A DNA stretch of 44,419 nucleotides from an uncultured Anaerolineae bacterium (GTDB taxonomy: Bacteria > Chloroflexota > Anaerolineae > Anaerolineales > Villigracilaceae), in assembly GCA_903854805.1 (NCBI GenBank), contig CAINXK010000457.1:1-44419 (forward strand), given 5' to 3'. The notes under the pieces were generated by a model, which did no database searches, had not been told where the DNA came from, and saw only the letters and a program-made list of their open reading frames with translations. The position numbers were made by a program, and so were the translations under genes. The number at the start of each line of letters is the position of its first letter. Position 1 is the first letter of the stretch. Shown here one piece after another: positions 1-8,503 of this stretch.

Positions 1-78
1 ACCCTGGGTTATAAGACCCGTAAGAATAAGCAGACGGACAAATACATTGTCCGCCGCCGCAGCAAGACCAGCCGCTAA
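1..78 (+). CDS. rplB: 50S ribosomal protein L2, C-terminal end (partial)
   Basis: The first 25 codons read in frame 1 end in TAA and give a basic tail (starting TLGYKTRKNK and ending RRRSKTSR), which is the usual C-terminus of L2, a 23S rRNA-binding protein of the large subunit near the peptidyl transferase centre. The rest of the gene lies before the window. rpsS follows after 30 bases, as in the standard S10 operon order, which supports the call. Confidence 0.9.
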   Translation, partial: TLGYKTRKNKQTDKYIVRRRSKTSR

Positions 79-108
79 GGCGTGACAAGGTAAACGAGGA
101 ACGAGACT

Positions 109-387
109 ATGTCTAGATCGCTCAAGAAGGGGCCGTTCATTGCCCCAAAATTGCTGAAGAAAATTGAGACGATGAATCAGCGCGGCGAAAAGAAGGTAAT
201 ACGTACTTGGAGCCGAGCGAGTGTCATTTTCCCCCAGATGGTGGGGCATACCATTGCAGTGCACGATGGCCGTCGCCACGTGCCGATTTACGTGACCGAG
301 AATATGGTCGGACACCGCCTGGGCGAATTTGCCCCGACGCGTACATTCCGTGGCCATCTCTCGGAGAAGTCGACGAAAGGGAAGTAA
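109..387 (+). CDS. rpsS: 30S ribosomal protein S19
   Basis: This 92-residue protein starts [10 protein letters not shown] and has the S19 family length and basic character. S19 forms a complex with S13 in the head of the small subunit and contacts the A-site region. The ATG is preceded by a purine-rich stretch (AACGAGGAACGAG), and the stop lies 3 bases before rplV, so the two are co-transcribed and probably translationally coupled. Position in the S10 operon (L2-S19-L22) is canonical. Nothing unusual was seen. Confidence 0.97.
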   Translation: MSRSLKKGPFIAPKLLKKIETMNQRGEKKVIRTWSRASVIFPQMVGHTIAVHDGRRHVPIYVTENMVGHRLGEFAPTRTFRGHLSEKSTKGK

Positions 388-390
388 GCC

Positions 391-735
391 ATGACAGACG
401 TTCGTGCTCATCTGAGCTTTCTCTCTGTTTCGGCTCAAAAAGTCCGCCTAGTGGTTGACCTGGTGCGTGGCAAGAACGCCAATGAGGCGTTGGAGGCCCT
501 GCGCTTTGTGCCAAGTCACGCTGCGGTACCTGTGCTGAAATTACTTAAGTCGGCTGTTGCGAATGCTGAGGAAAACTTTGGCGTAAGTCGTGACGATTTA
601 TTTATTGCCACGATTTTCGCTGATGAAGCTCCCACACGCAAGTGGCGTCGCTTTGGCGCCCGTGGACGGTTCAAACCGGTTTTGCGCCGTTCGTCACACG
701 TGACTATCATCCTCCGCGAACGCGAAGCCGGTTAG
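391..735 (+). CDS. rplV: 50S ribosomal protein L22
   Basis: The 114-residue protein matches L22 in length and has its early motif LSVSAQKVRLVVDLVRGK and the C-terminal hairpin region (ARGRFKPVLRRSSHVTIIL). L22 binds 23S rRNA, and its beta-hairpin lines the nascent peptide exit tunnel; macrolide resistance changes map there in other species. It sits between rpsS and rpsC in the normal order with 3- and 12-base gaps. An AGGAGA-type ribosome-binding site for the next gene lies in the short gap after it. Confidence 0.97.
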   Translation: MTDVRAHLSFLSVSAQKVRLVVDLVRGKNANEALEALRFVPSHAAVPVLKLLKSAVANAEENFGVSRDDLFIATIFADEAPTRKWRRFGARGRFKPVLRRSSHVTIILREREAG

Positions 736-747
736 GAAGGAGAAAAT

Positions 748-1425
748 ATGGGTCGTAAAGTTCATCCAATAGGTTTCCGCCTGGCTGTCAGCCATGGTTG
801 GCAAGGCCGCTGGTTTGCAGAAGGTGCGCTTTATCGCGATCAACTCAAGCAGGATTTTGCCATTCGCAAACTGGTACAGGAAATCTCCCCCAAGGCCGGT
901 GTGTCTCGCGTAGAGATTGAACGCTATCCTGGCAAGATCAAGGTGACTGTCAATACCGCCAAGCCCGGCATTTTAATTGGGCGTAAGGGTGAGGGCGTCA
1001 AGAAGGTCCGTGAAGGCCTGCAGGAATTGGTAGGCAAGAAAGTGGACCTCGACATTAAAGAAATGTCTGCTCCTGATACAGATGCCTATCTTGTGGCTCG
1101 CAATATTGCTGATCAAATGGAACGTCGTATCGCATATCGCCGGGCGATGAAGAAAGCCATTCAATCCGCGATGCGCCAGGGTGCCCTGGGTATCAAGATC
1201 GAAGTTGCTGGTCGCCTGGCAGGCGCAGAAATGGCCCGTACGGTCTGGCTGCGCGAAGGCCGTGTTCCCCTGCAAACGCTGCGTGCCGATATTGAATTCT
1301 CGCGCGCCGAAGCACTGACCACTTATGGACGCATTGGCGTCAAGGTGTGGGTCTTCAAGGGCGATATGAAGCAGGAAGTGGAAGATAAAGTCGAAGCCAC
1401 GGAAGGCGTGTACGTCAGCGAGTAG
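748..1425 (+). CDS. rpsC: 30S ribosomal protein S3
   Basis: This 225-residue protein begins MGRKVHPIGFRLAV, the standard S3 start. It has a type II KH domain with the RNA-binding loop GILIGRKGEGV at about residues 74-84 and a conserved C-terminal S3 domain (about 120-210). S3 lies at the mRNA entry channel on the solvent side of the small subunit head and takes part in mRNA unwinding. Length is normal and the AGGAGA ribosome-binding site is well spaced. The gene is followed by 36 non-coding bases before rplP. Confidence 0.97.
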   Translation: MGRKVHPIGFRLAVSHGWQGRWFAEGALYRDQLKQDFAIRKLVQEISPKAGVSRVEIERYPGKIKVTVNTAKPGILIGRKGEGVKKVREGLQELVGKKVDLDIKEMSAPDTDAYLVARNIADQMERRIAYRRAMKKAIQSAMRQGALGIKIEVAGRLAGAEMARTVWLREGRVPLQTLRADIEFSRAEALTTYGRIGVKVWVFKGDMKQEVEDKVEATEGVYVSE

Positions 1426-1461
1426 TCGCCCGTCACGAGCCTGTGAAAAGAGGTAGTTAAA

Positions 1462-1887
1462 ATGTTAATGCCTAAAAGAGTAAAGTGGCGAAAACAGATG
1501 CGTGGGCGCATGAAGGGCAAGGCCTTGCGCGGCGCAGAAGTTAGTTTTGGTGAATGGGGTCTTCAGGCCCTGGAACCAGGCTGGGTGACTGCGCGTCAGA
1601 TCGAAGCGGCCCGCCGCGCGATCGTACGCGAAATGAAGCGCCGTGGTAAAGTCTGGATCCGTATATTCCCGTCCAAACCGTACACGCAGCGCCCCCCTGA
1701 AACCCGTATGGGTAAAGGTAAAGGCAACGTTGAGTACTATGTGGCTGTGGTGAAACCTGGTCGTATGATGATCGAAGTCGGCGGCATGTCCTCCGAAGAA
1801 GCCATGAAAGCGCTGAAGATGGCTCAGTACAAGTTCTCGATCCGGACCAAGATCGTCATCCGCCACGAGGCAGTGGCAGGAGAGTAG
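1462..1887 (+). CDS. rplP: 50S ribosomal protein L16
   Basis: The 141-residue protein starts MLMPKR, which is the usual L16 N-terminus and decides between the two nearby ATG codons (1462 and 1468) in favour of the first. Residues such as [11 protein letters not shown] and the C-terminal KFSIRTKIV fit the family. L16 organises the A-site and central protuberance of the large subunit. It ends 3 bases before rpmC, the standard L16-L29-S17 order. The antisense frame is open over the same length but carries no recognisable protein. Confidence 0.97.
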   Translation: MLMPKRVKWRKQMRGRMKGKALRGAEVSFGEWGLQALEPGWVTARQIEAARRAIVREMKRRGKVWIRIFPSKPYTQRPPETRMGKGKGNVEYYVAVVKPGRMMIEVGGMSSEEAMKALKMAQYKFSIRTKIVIRHEAVAGE

Positions 1888-1890
1888 CAA

Positions 1891-2088
1891 ATGAATTCGA
1901 AAGAAATCCGTAACTTAACTGCTGACCAGATCCAAGCCAAAGTGGTAGATACCCGTGAGGAGCTGATGAAGCTTCGTTTCCAGCAGGTTACTGGCCAGTT
2001 GACCGACACCAGCCGTCTGCGCACGCTCCGTCGTGATATCGCCCGGATGGAAACCATCCTGGCGCAAACGCAGAAAGCGGCAAAGTAG
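1891..2088 (+). CDS. rpmC: 50S ribosomal protein L29
   Basis: This 65-residue, helix-rich protein has the L29 pattern (KEIRNLTADQIQAKV, EELMKLRFQ, RRDIARMETIL). L29 sits by the exit tunnel next to L23 and forms part of the docking surface for trigger factor and the signal recognition particle. An AGGAGAG ribosome-binding site lies in the end of rplP. Length and position are normal. Confidence 0.96.
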   Translation: MNSKEIRNLTADQIQAKVVDTREELMKLRFQQVTGQLTDTSRLRTLRRDIARMETILAQTQKAAK

Positions 2089-2099
2089 GAAGGTGCAGA

Positions 2100-2372
2100 A
2101 TGAATAATCGTCGTCGGATTACTGGTGTAGTCACCAGCAATAAAATGCAGAAAACCGTCGTGGTTGAAATCACCCGGAATTTTCGTCACCCGCTTTACCA
2201 AAAGGTCATTCACAGCTCGAACCGAGTGAAGGCCCACGATGAACTTGGTTGCCAGATTGGCGATGAAGTTCAGATCGTTGAGAGCCGCCCGCTTTCCGCT
2301 GAAAAGCGTTGGGTGGTCGAATCGATCGTAAAGCATGAGAGCAAGACCGCCGATAGCGGCGTGGAGGTTTAG
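2100..2372 (+). CDS. rpsQ: 30S ribosomal protein S17
   Basis: A 90-residue OB-fold protein with the S17 signature [12 protein letters not shown] near the N-terminus and [11 protein letters not shown] after it. S17 binds helices 7 and 11 of 16S rRNA and is a primary assembly protein. The gene is preceded by AGGAAGGTGCAGA, a good ribosome-binding site, and ends only 2 bases before rplN. Nothing unusual was seen. Confidence 0.97.
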   Translation: MNNRRRITGVVTSNKMQKTVVVEITRNFRHPLYQKVIHSSNRVKAHDELGCQIGDEVQIVESRPLSAEKRWVVESIVKHESKTADSGVEV

Positions 2373-2374
2373 TC

Positions 2375-2746
2375 ATGGTCCAGCAGGAATCCCGTGTTAA
2401 GGTTGCCGATAATTCAGGCGCCCGCGAATTGCTGGTTATCCACGTGTTGGGCGGTTCTACTCGCCGGTATGCCCGCGTAGGTGATATCGTGGTCGCTACC
2501 GTCAAATCGGCTGCACCGCAAGGTGCCGTAAAGAAAAGCGAAGTTGTGAAGGCTGTCATCGTGCGAACTGCCAAAGAATGGCGCCGCGAAGATGGCTCTT
2601 ACATCCGCTTTGATGACAATGCCGCCGTCATTTTAGATACCGACGGTCAGAACCCCAAGGGTAGCCGCATCTTCGGCCCGGTGGCACGCGAACTGCGTGA
2701 AAAGGGCTTCATGAAGATTGTTTCACTTGCCCCGGAAGTTCTTTAG
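2375..2746 (+). CDS. rplN: 50S ribosomal protein L14
   Basis: The 123-residue sequence begins [18 protein letters not shown] and contains the L14 signature [13 protein letters not shown] near residue 98. L14 is a five-stranded barrel protein that forms intersubunit bridge B5/B8 and is the binding partner of the silencing factor RsfS. Its length matches the family (122-123). The start codon is 2 bases after the rpsQ stop, so translation coupling is likely. Position is canonical. Confidence 0.97.
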   Translation: MVQQESRVKVADNSGARELLVIHVLGGSTRRYARVGDIVVATVKSAAPQGAVKKSEVVKAVIVRTAKEWRREDGSYIRFDDNAAVILDTDGQNPKGSRIFGPVARELREKGFMKIVSLAPEVL

Positions 2747-2764
2747 GCCAGGAGGAGTGAAGCA

Positions 2765-3097
2765 ATGAATGTGAAAATTCGTAAAGGTGATACCGTTGAG
2801 GTAATCAGCGGGAGTCTCGAAGACAAAGGCAAACGTGGTGAGGTCATCAGTGTGCAGGTCGATGATCGCCGTGTGGTGGTGCAGGGTGTTAACATCCGTA
2901 CCAAGCATCAGAAACAGACTCAGACCAGCCGGGGACGCACGATTAACCCTGGCCGCATCAAGCTTGAAGGTCCGATGGATATTTCGAATGTCATGCTGGT
3001 TTGTCCCAAGTGCAGCGAGACTACCCGAGTCAGCGTAACGCGTGATGAGAGCGGTGCGCACCGTGTTTGCAAGCACTGCCAGGCTTTGATTGACTAA
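2765..3097 (+). CDS. rplX: 50S ribosomal protein L24, zinc-ribbon form
   Basis: The 110-residue protein has the L24 KOW motif near residues 5-35 and the conserved [21 protein letters not shown] segment broken into the usual order. At the C-terminus there are two cysteine pairs (C80/C83 and C102/C105) that would bind zinc; many L24 proteins lack them. L24 starts assembly of the large subunit by binding the 5' end of 23S rRNA. A GCCAGGAGGAG ribosome-binding site precedes the ATG. The gene lies between rplN and rplE as expected. Confidence 0.96.
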   Translation: MNVKIRKGDTVEVISGSLEDKGKRGEVISVQVDDRRVVVQGVNIRTKHQKQTQTSRGRTINPGRIKLEGPMDISNVMLVCPKCSETTRVSVTRDESGAHRVCKHCQALID

Positions 3098-3126
3098 GGC
3101 ATTGCCTGGACAGGAGAGCAAAAGAC

Positions 3127-3672
3127 ATGAATAGAATGGAAGAACGTTATCTGCAAGAAGTTGTTCCGGCATTGCAAAATGCCTTCAACTATAGCAATGT
3201 AATGGAAGTGCCCAAGATTCAAAAAGTTGTCGTAAATATTGGTCTGGGCGAGGCGATGGGTAATTCCAAGGCTTTGGATGCCGCTATCACCGATATGACT
3301 ACCATTACAGGCCAGAAGCCGATTCAGACCAAAGCTCGAAAGAGCATCGCCAACTTCAAGCTGCGCGAAGGTGTCATCATCGGTGTCAAGGTAACCCTGC
3401 GTGGAGATCGCATGTGGGCTTTCCTGGACCGCTTACTGAATGTCGCCCTGCCTCGCGTGCGCGACTTCCGTGGTGTTTCAGCGGATGCCTTCGATGGCCG
3501 CGGTAACTATACACTGGGTTTGAAGGATCAGTTGATTTTTCCCGAGATCGAGTACGACAAAATCGATAAGCTGCGTGGGATGGAAATCACGATTGTAACA
3601 ACTGCCAAGAATGATGAGCATTCACGTGGAATGCTTCGTTTCCTTGGAATGCCTTTCAAGAAGGAAGCTTAA
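3127..3672 (+). CDS. rplE: 50S ribosomal protein L5
   Basis: This 181-residue protein shows typical L5 segments: [35 protein letters not shown] and [14 protein letters not shown]5 binds 5S rRNA with L18 and L25 and contacts P-site tRNA at the top of the large subunit. The CAGGAGAGC ribosome-binding site lies just before the ATG. Three bases separate it from rpsN. Length is that of the family. Confidence 0.97.
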   Translation: MNRMEERYLQEVVPALQNAFNYSNVMEVPKIQKVVVNIGLGEAMGNSKALDAAITDMTTITGQKPIQTKARKSIANFKLREGVIIGVKVTLRGDRMWAFLDRLLNVALPRVRDFRGVSADAFDGRGNYTLGLKDQLIFPEIEYDKIDKLRGMEITIVTTAKNDEHSRGMLRFLGMPFKKEA

Positions 3673-3675
3673 ATT

Positions 3676-3858
3676 ATGGCGAAGAAATGCATGAGTTTTA
3701 GAGAAGAGCGCCGGAAGTACCCTACCCGTGTTCGTAACCGCTGCAGTCGCTGTGGTCGTGCCCGAGGTTACATCCGTCGTTTTGGACTGTGCCGGATTTG
3801 CTTCCGTGAGTACGCTCTGGAAGGTAAGATTCCTGGTGTGGTGAAATCGTCCTGGTGA
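3676..3858 (+). CDS. rpsN: 30S ribosomal protein S14, zinc-binding type (type Z)
   Basis: At 60 residues this is the short zinc-binding form of S14 rather than the long form of about 100 residues. The four ligands C23, C26, C39 and C42 (C-X2-C-X12-C-X2-C) are intact. S14 is buried in the head of the small subunit beside S3 and S10. The gene follows rplE by 3 bases. Retention of the zinc form means there is no sign here of a zinc-independent paralogue. Confidence 0.97.
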   Translation: MAKKCMSFREERRKYPTRVRNRCSRCGRARGYIRRFGLCRICFREYALEGKIPGVVKSSW

Positions 3859-3877
3859 GCCGGGTGGAGGTGCTAGA

Positions 3878-4291
3878 ATGAGCGTAACAGATCCAATTGC
3901 TGACATGCTGACCCGCATCCGCAATTCCGCGACGATAGGTCAGCCGAATGTGGCGATGCCGCATTCCAAAGTAAAAGTGGAAATTGCGAAAATATTAAAA
4001 GAAGAAGGTTTCCTCGAAGGGTTTGAGGTCGCCGACGGTGAAATTCCCGGCCAGCAGGTCTTGCGAATCAAGATCAAATATGTTGGTGAGCGGCGCGAGC
4101 GCACTCCTGTTTTGTCAGGTATTGTCCGCGTGAGTCGCCCTGGTCGCCGAGTGTACACAAAGAAGCAAGATATCCCGTGGGTGTTGGCTGGTATGGGTGT
4201 TGCCATCATCTCCACCCCCAAGGGCATTATGACGGGACATCGCGCGCGCCAACTTGGCGTGGGTGGCGAAATCCTGTGCAAAGTTTGGTAA
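3878..4291 (+). CDS. rpsH: 30S ribosomal protein S8
   Basis: A 137-residue protein starting MSVTDPIADMLTRIRN, the characteristic S8 start, and ending with the conserved GVGGEILCKVW. S8 is a primary 16S rRNA-binding protein (helix 21) and, in Escherichia coli, the translational repressor of the spc operon. The GGAGGTGCTAGA ribosome-binding site lies in the 19-base gap after rpsN. Whether S8 autoregulates here cannot be told from the sequence. Length and neighbours are normal. Confidence 0.97.
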   Translation: MSVTDPIADMLTRIRNSATIGQPNVAMPHSKVKVEIAKILKEEGFLEGFEVADGEIPGQQVLRIKIKYVGERRERTPVLSGIVRVSRPGRRVYTKKQDIPWVLAGMGVAIISTPKGIMTGHRARQLGVGGEILCKVW

Positions 4292-4303
4292 GGAGGTAGT
4301 GCC

Positions 4304-4852
4304 GTGTCTCGTATTGGACGCTTGCCTATCGCCGTCCCCGCTGGTGTGCAGGTGGAGTTGAACGGCACTTTAGCGAAAGTGAAAGGCCCCAAGGGCGAAA
4401 TGCAGCGGACTTTTTCTCCGCTCATGGATATGGTCCTTGAAAATGGTCAAATCACTGTTTCGCGCCGTTCTGATATTGCCGCCGAACGCGCACTGCACGG
4501 GACGACGCGTGCTGTGTTAAATAATATGGTCCGAGGGGTTAGTAGTGGCTTTGAGCGCATCCTGGAATGGGATGGGGTTGGATATCGCGCAGAAATGAGC
4601 GGAAACAACCTGGTGCTCCATATGGGCTACTCTCACCCAATCACAATGGAACCGCCCCAGAATATTTCCTTTGCGGTGGATGCCAAGACCCGTCAGATCA
4701 AGGTCATGGGCTTTGACAAGGAACAGGTTGGACAGGTAGCCGCAGATATTCGTAAAGTGCGACCTGTGGAGCCTTACCTCGGCAAGGGCCTGCATTACCT
4801 GGGCGAGAAGATCCGCCGCAAGGCAGGTAAATCTGGAAAAGGGAAGAAGTAA
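4304..4852 (+). CDS. rplF: 50S ribosomal protein L6
   Basis: This 182-residue protein starts at a GTG preceded by AAGGAGGTAGTGCC, one of the strongest ribosome-binding sites in the cluster, giving [15 protein letters not shown]. The two alpha/beta repeats of L6 and the C-terminal signature [23 protein letters not shown] region ([17 protein letters not shown]) are present. L6 lies near the factor-binding centre of the large subunit. The next gene starts 2 bases after the stop. Confidence 0.97.
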   Translation: MSRIGRLPIAVPAGVQVELNGTLAKVKGPKGEMQRTFSPLMDMVLENGQITVSRRSDIAAERALHGTTRAVLNNMVRGVSSGFERILEWDGVGYRAEMSGNNLVLHMGYSHPITMEPPQNISFAVDAKTRQIKVMGFDKEQVGQVAADIRKVRPVEPYLGKGLHYLGEKIRRKAGKSGKGKK

Positions 4853-4854
4853 TC

Positions 4855-5220
4855 ATGGCTAAAATATCCCGTTCTGCATCCCGCGAAAGGCGCCATCTGC
4901 GGGTTCGCAAAAAAGTTTATGGCACCCCTAATTGCCCACGCTTGAGCGTTTTCCGCAGCGTTACTGAAATTTACGCGCAGGTGATCGACGATATGGATGG
5001 AAATACCCTCGTCTCAGCTTCAAGCATCGATCAGGAAATACGTGGCAAGATGGACGGGCTCAAGAAGTCCGAACAGGCGCACCTGGTTGGTACGATTGTA
5101 GCCCAACGCGCCAAAGATAAGGGAATTGACATGGTCGTATTTGATCGTGGTGGTTTCCGCTACACTGGCCGTGTCAAGGCGTTGGCCGATGGCGCGCGCG
5201 AGGGCGGGCTGGATTTCTAA
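4855..5220 (+). CDS. rplR: 50S ribosomal protein L18
   Basis: The 121-residue sequence has a basic N-terminus ([15 protein letters not shown]), PRLSVFRS, and the C-terminal [22 protein letters not shown], all L18 hallmarks. L18 binds 5S rRNA and carries it into the large subunit with L5. It follows rplF by 2 bases. Length is normal for the family. No irregularity was seen. Confidence 0.96.
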   Translation: MAKISRSASRERRHLRVRKKVYGTPNCPRLSVFRSVTEIYAQVIDDMDGNTLVSASSIDQEIRGKMDGLKKSEQAHLVGTIVAQRAKDKGIDMVVFDRGGFRYTGRVKALADGAREGGLDF

Positions 5221-5238
5221 GGCTCAATGGAGAACGCT

Positions 5239-5778
5239 ATGTCGGATTATGTAAAGAAAGATATGGATGAGCAACAGGAGCAACTCGACGAGCGCGTCAT
5301 TGAGATCGCCCGCGTCGCTAAGGTTGTCAAAGGTGGTCGCCGCTTTCAGTTCCGTGTGACTATTGTCATTGGTGATGGGCATGGGCAGGTTGGCATGGGC
5401 GTTGGCAAAGCCAATGCTGTGCCGGACGCCATGCGCAAAGCTACTGATCGCGCTCGCAAGAACCTGCGCAAGGTATTCCTGCTCGGTACAACCATCCCTC
5501 ACGAGGTGATTGGAACTGTAGCTGGTGCAAGAGTATTGTTGAAGCCAGCCTCTCCGGGAACCGGAGTTATCGCGGCTGGTGGTGTACGCGCCGTTCTTGA
5601 AGTTGCAGGCGTGCACGATATTCTGACCAAGTCGCTGGGTTCTGCCACTGTGCTAAACGTGGTTATGGCTACTTTCAGCGCGCTTGATGCACTCAAGTCT
5701 CCAGCCGTTGAAGCTGCCCGCCGTGGTAAGTCCGTTGAACAGTTGACACCGTTCTGGGCACGGAGGAAGCATGGCTAA
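5239..5778 (+). CDS. rpsE: 30S ribosomal protein S5
   Basis: S5 lies at the mRNA entry site with S3 and S4 and influences decoding accuracy. The N-terminal double-stranded RNA-binding domain (VIEIARVAKVVKGGRRFQF) and the C-terminal GVIAAGGVRAVLEVAGV segment are clear. Two in-frame ATG codons exist, at 5227 and 5239. I chose 5239 because a GGAG lies 6 bases before it, while the first ATG has only a weak AAGG; the resulting protein is 179 residues. The last 8 bases overlap the start of rpmD, so translation of the two is probably coupled. Confidence 0.95.
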   Translation: MSDYVKKDMDEQQEQLDERVIEIARVAKVVKGGRRFQFRVTIVIGDGHGQVGMGVGKANAVPDAMRKATDRARKNLRKVFLLGTTIPHEVIGTVAGARVLLKPASPGTGVIAAGGVRAVLEVAGVHDILTKSLGSATVLNVVMATFSALDALKSPAVEAARRGKSVEQLTPFWARRKHG

Positions 5779-5968
5779 AAAAGACGAAACGAAGACCCTG
5801 CTGCGGGTTACCCTGGTAAAAAGCCCAATTGGCTTTCCGGAACCGCAGAAGCGCACAGTGCGTGCGCTCGGTCTTAACCGTATGCACCAAACGGTCGAGC
5901 ACCAGGACAGCCCTGCGCTGCGTGGGATGCTCAATTCCGTTATTCATCTTCTTCAGATTGAAGAGTAG
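5771..5968 (+). CDS. rpmD: 50S ribosomal protein L30
   Basis: A 65-residue protein with the L30 pattern LRVTLVKSPIGFPEPQKRTVRALGLNRMHQTVEH. L30 is a small protein that binds 23S rRNA domain II and is absent from some bacteria. The ATG lies inside the 3' end of rpsE in another frame, with CACGGAGGAAGC upstream as ribosome-binding site. rplO follows after 9 bases. Nothing unusual was seen. Confidence 0.96.
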   Translation: MAKKDETKTLLRVTLVKSPIGFPEPQKRTVRALGLNRMHQTVEHQDSPALRGMLNSVIHLLQIEE

Positions 5969-5977
5969 GAGCAATTT

Positions 5978-6433
5978 ATGAAACTCCACGATCTGACCCC
6001 CAATCCGGGTTCAAAGAAAAATCGCAAACGTGTTGGTCGCGGTATTTCTGCGGGCCAGGGTAAAACTGCTGGCCGCGGTACTAAGGGTGCTGGTTCTCGC
6101 TCAGGCGAAGAAGGCCACCTGTATCGTCAGGGCGGTAACTTACCGTTCTTCCGCCGTTTACCGTTTATGCGCGGTGAAGGTTTCACACCCCCGTTCCAGG
6201 TTACGTTCAATGAATTAAACCTGGATCAGCTTTCAGCCTTCTCGGCTGGAGCGGAAGTGAGCCCTGAATCGTTGACTGCCGTGCGTATGCTGCGCGATCC
6301 TCGCAACCCGGTTGTAATCCTGGGCCGCGGCGAGCTCACAGTTGCACTTAAAGTTCGCGTCCATCGCGTTTCTGCTGGCGCAAAAAGCAAAATCGAAGCC
6401 GCTGGCGGCTCCGTTGAGCTGATCGAAAACTAA
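5978..6433 (+). CDS. rplO: 50S ribosomal protein L15
   Basis: The 151-residue protein starts MKLHDLTPNPGSKKNRKRVGRG, has the glycine-rich extended arm (GQGKTAGRGTKGAGSRSG), and a globular C-terminal domain ending in IEAAGGSVELIEN. L15 is a late-assembly protein whose arm reaches into 23S rRNA. It precedes secY in nearly all bacteria, as here. The ribosome-binding site TAGGAGCA is 7 bases before the ATG. Confidence 0.97.
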   Translation: MKLHDLTPNPGSKKNRKRVGRGISAGQGKTAGRGTKGAGSRSGEEGHLYRQGGNLPFFRRLPFMRGEGFTPPFQVTFNELNLDQLSAFSAGAEVSPESLTAVRMLRDPRNPVVILGRGELTVALKVRVHRVSAGAKSKIEAAGGSVELIEN

Positions 6434-6457
6434 TTTCTATCTCAGGAGACCACCCTT

Positions 6458-7822
6458 ATGAAAAACACATGGTCGGCCTGGCGATACCTGTGGAAATCGG
6501 AAGATATCCGTCGCATGCTGGTGATGACCGTCGTTTTATTGGTCATCTACCGGCTTGCGGCGAACGTCCCGACTCCGGGTATCAATGCTGAAGCGTTGAA
6601 ACAAATTCAGCAGCAGTTGGCCGCAAGCGGAGGAAACTTCTTTAGTTTTCTCGATCTGCTTTCTGGCGGTACGGTTTCACGCTTTTCCCTGCTTTCAATG
6701 GGTGTATATCCATACATTACTGCCCAGATCATCATACAACTGTTGATCCCGATCATCCCATCGCTTCAGAGGCGGATGGATGAGAACCCGACTGAAGGGC
6801 GCAAGTGGATGGAAAAGTGGACTTATTATCTGACTGTGCCGATGGCAGCTCTTTCGGCGATTGGCCAGATCAATATTTTCAACTCTCTCGTTTCTGGCAC
6901 CACGGTTTTGGACTTTGGCTTTACCGCCGAAAAGATTCTACCGTCCATGACTGCTTTGTTGTCCATGATTGCCGGTACGCTCTTTGCGATCTGGTTGGGT
7001 GAGCTGATTTCTGAATACGGCATCCGCGGACAGGGTCTTTCTTTGATCATCTTCGCAGGTATCGTAGCACGTATGCCCTCCAACCTGGCCCGAATTATGG
7101 CCGATGAAAACAGTCGTTGGATCATGTTGACCCTGATGATTGTGATTATTGTACTGACCATTTTCGCCATCGTTTTTGTTCAGCAAGGGCGCCGAAATGT
7201 GCCAGTGATGTATCCCGGACGCCGGGTGGGTAACCGCATGTCAATGCCGGTTAAGGCCTCCCTGCCATTGATGGTGAATATGTCTGGCATGATCCCGCTC
7301 ATTTTTGCAAGCGCTATCCTGCAGTTTCCGGCCATTTTAGCTTCGTATTTTGTGCGAAATGCCAATGTAGGTGTCGCTAATTTCGCCATTGGTGTTCAAA
7401 CCACATTTGGTGGAAATTCCACAACCTACTGGGTGTTGTACTTCTTTATGGTGGTGGTTTTTACATTCTTCTACACAGATGTTTTGTTTGCCCAACAAAA
7501 CTATGGCGAAAACCTGAAACGTGTCGGTGCGCAGATCCCTGGTGTCAACCGTGGAGCGCCTACACAGAAATACCTGACCAAGGTTCAGCGGCGCATTACC
7601 CTGCCCGGAGCTTTGTTCCTGGGTCTCGTCGCAATATTACCCTTCGTACTCAGTCTATTATTGTCTGCGATTGGTATTGGTTCTGGTACTTCCTCAGCTG
7701 GTTTGTTCCTGGTTTCATCTTCCGGTTTGCTGATTGTGGTTGGTGTCGTTCGCGATACCTTCTCGACCATTGACGCTGAGTTAAAGTTACACGGTTATCA
7801 AGATTCTATCCTGGTAAGGTAG
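6458..7822 (+). CDS. secY: Protein translocase channel subunit SecY
   Basis: SecY forms the membrane channel through which SecA, or the ribosome, passes unfolded proteins. The 454-residue protein has about ten hydrophobic segments and family motifs such as NVPTPGINAEAL after the first segment and RRMDENPTEGRKWMEKWTYY in the second cytoplasmic part. The cytoplasmic loop after segment 6 (QQGRRNVPVMYPGRRV) is the region contacted by SecA. A TCAGGAGACC ribosome-binding site precedes the ATG. It is followed by adk and map, the most common order in Gram-positive bacteria and relatives. Confidence 0.97.
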   Translation: MKNTWSAWRYLWKSEDIRRMLVMTVVLLVIYRLAANVPTPGINAEALKQIQQQLAASGGNFFSFLDLLSGGTVSRFSLLSMGVYPYITAQIIIQLLIPIIPSLQRRMDENPTEGRKWMEKWTYYLTVPMAALSAIGQINIFNSLVSGTTVLDFGFTAEKILPSMTALLSMIAGTLFAIWLGELISEYGIRGQGLSLIIFAGIVARMPSNLARIMADENSRWIMLTLMIVIIVLTIFAIVFVQQGRRNVPVMYPGRRVGNRMSMPVKASLPLMVNMSGMIPLIFASAILQFPAILASYFVRNANVGVANFAIGVQTTFGGNSTTYWVLYFFMVVVFTFFYTDVLFAQQNYGENLKRVGAQIPGVNRGAPTQKYLTKVQRRITLPGALFLGLVAILPFVLSLLLSAIGIGSGTSSAGLFLVSSSGLLIVVGVVRDTFSTIDAELKLHGYQDSILVR

Positions 7823-7835
7823 GAGCGACTCGGTT

Positions 7836-8486
7836 ATGCCGACATATATTGTTCTGTTGGGCCCTCCTGGGGCGGGAAAGGGTACACAGGCAGAGATACT
7901 GGCTGAGAATTTTAAACTTCCACATATCTCTTCTGGCGATATCTTTCGTGAGAACATCAAGAAAGATACCGAGTTGGGCAAGTTGGCACAGACATACATG
8001 AGCAAAGGTGAACTTGTCCCTGACAATTTAACCATTGCCATGATCCGAGAACGGTTTTCAAGACCTGACTGCGAGCGGGGAGCCATCCTGGATGGCTTTC
8101 CACGCACGCCAACCCAGGCGGATGACCTTCAGGTTATGTTGAATGAATTTGGTGGTAAGGTGGACCTGGTGCCCTTTATTACCGCGCCGAGAGAAGCTTT
8201 GATCGAACGCCTGGCTGGTCGCTGGACCTGCCGAGCACACGGGCATAATTTTCACGAGCGCTTCAACCTGCCTAAGCAAAAAGGTATTTGCGATTTTGAT
8301 GGATCGCCGTTATTTCAGCGAGATGATGATCGGGCTGAAACGGTAATGCATCGGATCGAGGTATATCATGGACAGACTACACCGCTGATAGAGTATTATC
8401 GGCAGCGTGGTTTGTTGGCAGAGATCGATGGGTTTGGCCCGATTGAAGATGTAGCGGCCCATTTGATGTCTGTACTTAAGAAATAG
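7836..8486 (+). CDS. adk: Adenylate kinase with zinc-type LID
   Basis: This enzyme interconverts ATP, AMP and 2 ADP. The 216-residue protein has the P-loop GPPGAGKGTQA at about residues 8-18, the AMP site LPHISSGD and DGFPRT. The LID domain is the long form, with a candidate metal site C-X2-H-X16-C-X2-D (TCRAH ... ICDFD), a variant of the usual four-cysteine or three-cysteine-aspartate zinc LID; the His in second position is less common. The gene starts 13 bases after secY with AGGAG upstream. A structural rather than catalytic role for the metal is expected from the family. Confidence 0.96.
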   Translation: MPTYIVLLGPPGAGKGTQAEILAENFKLPHISSGDIFRENIKKDTELGKLAQTYMSKGELVPDNLTIAMIRERFSRPDCERGAILDGFPRTPTQADDLQVMLNEFGGKVDLVPFITAPREALIERLAGRWTCRAHGHNFHERFNLPKQKGICDFDGSPLFQRDDDRAETVMHRIEVYHGQTTPLIEYYRQRGLLAEIDGFGPIEDVAAHLMSVLKK

Positions 8487-8503
8487 GAATTATCGAAAAA
8501 TTT

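Noticed and set aside
1465..1890. 141-codon minus-strand frame over rplP
   Set aside because: It is an exact shadow of L16, with a histidine- and phenylalanine-rich composition typical of antisense frames.
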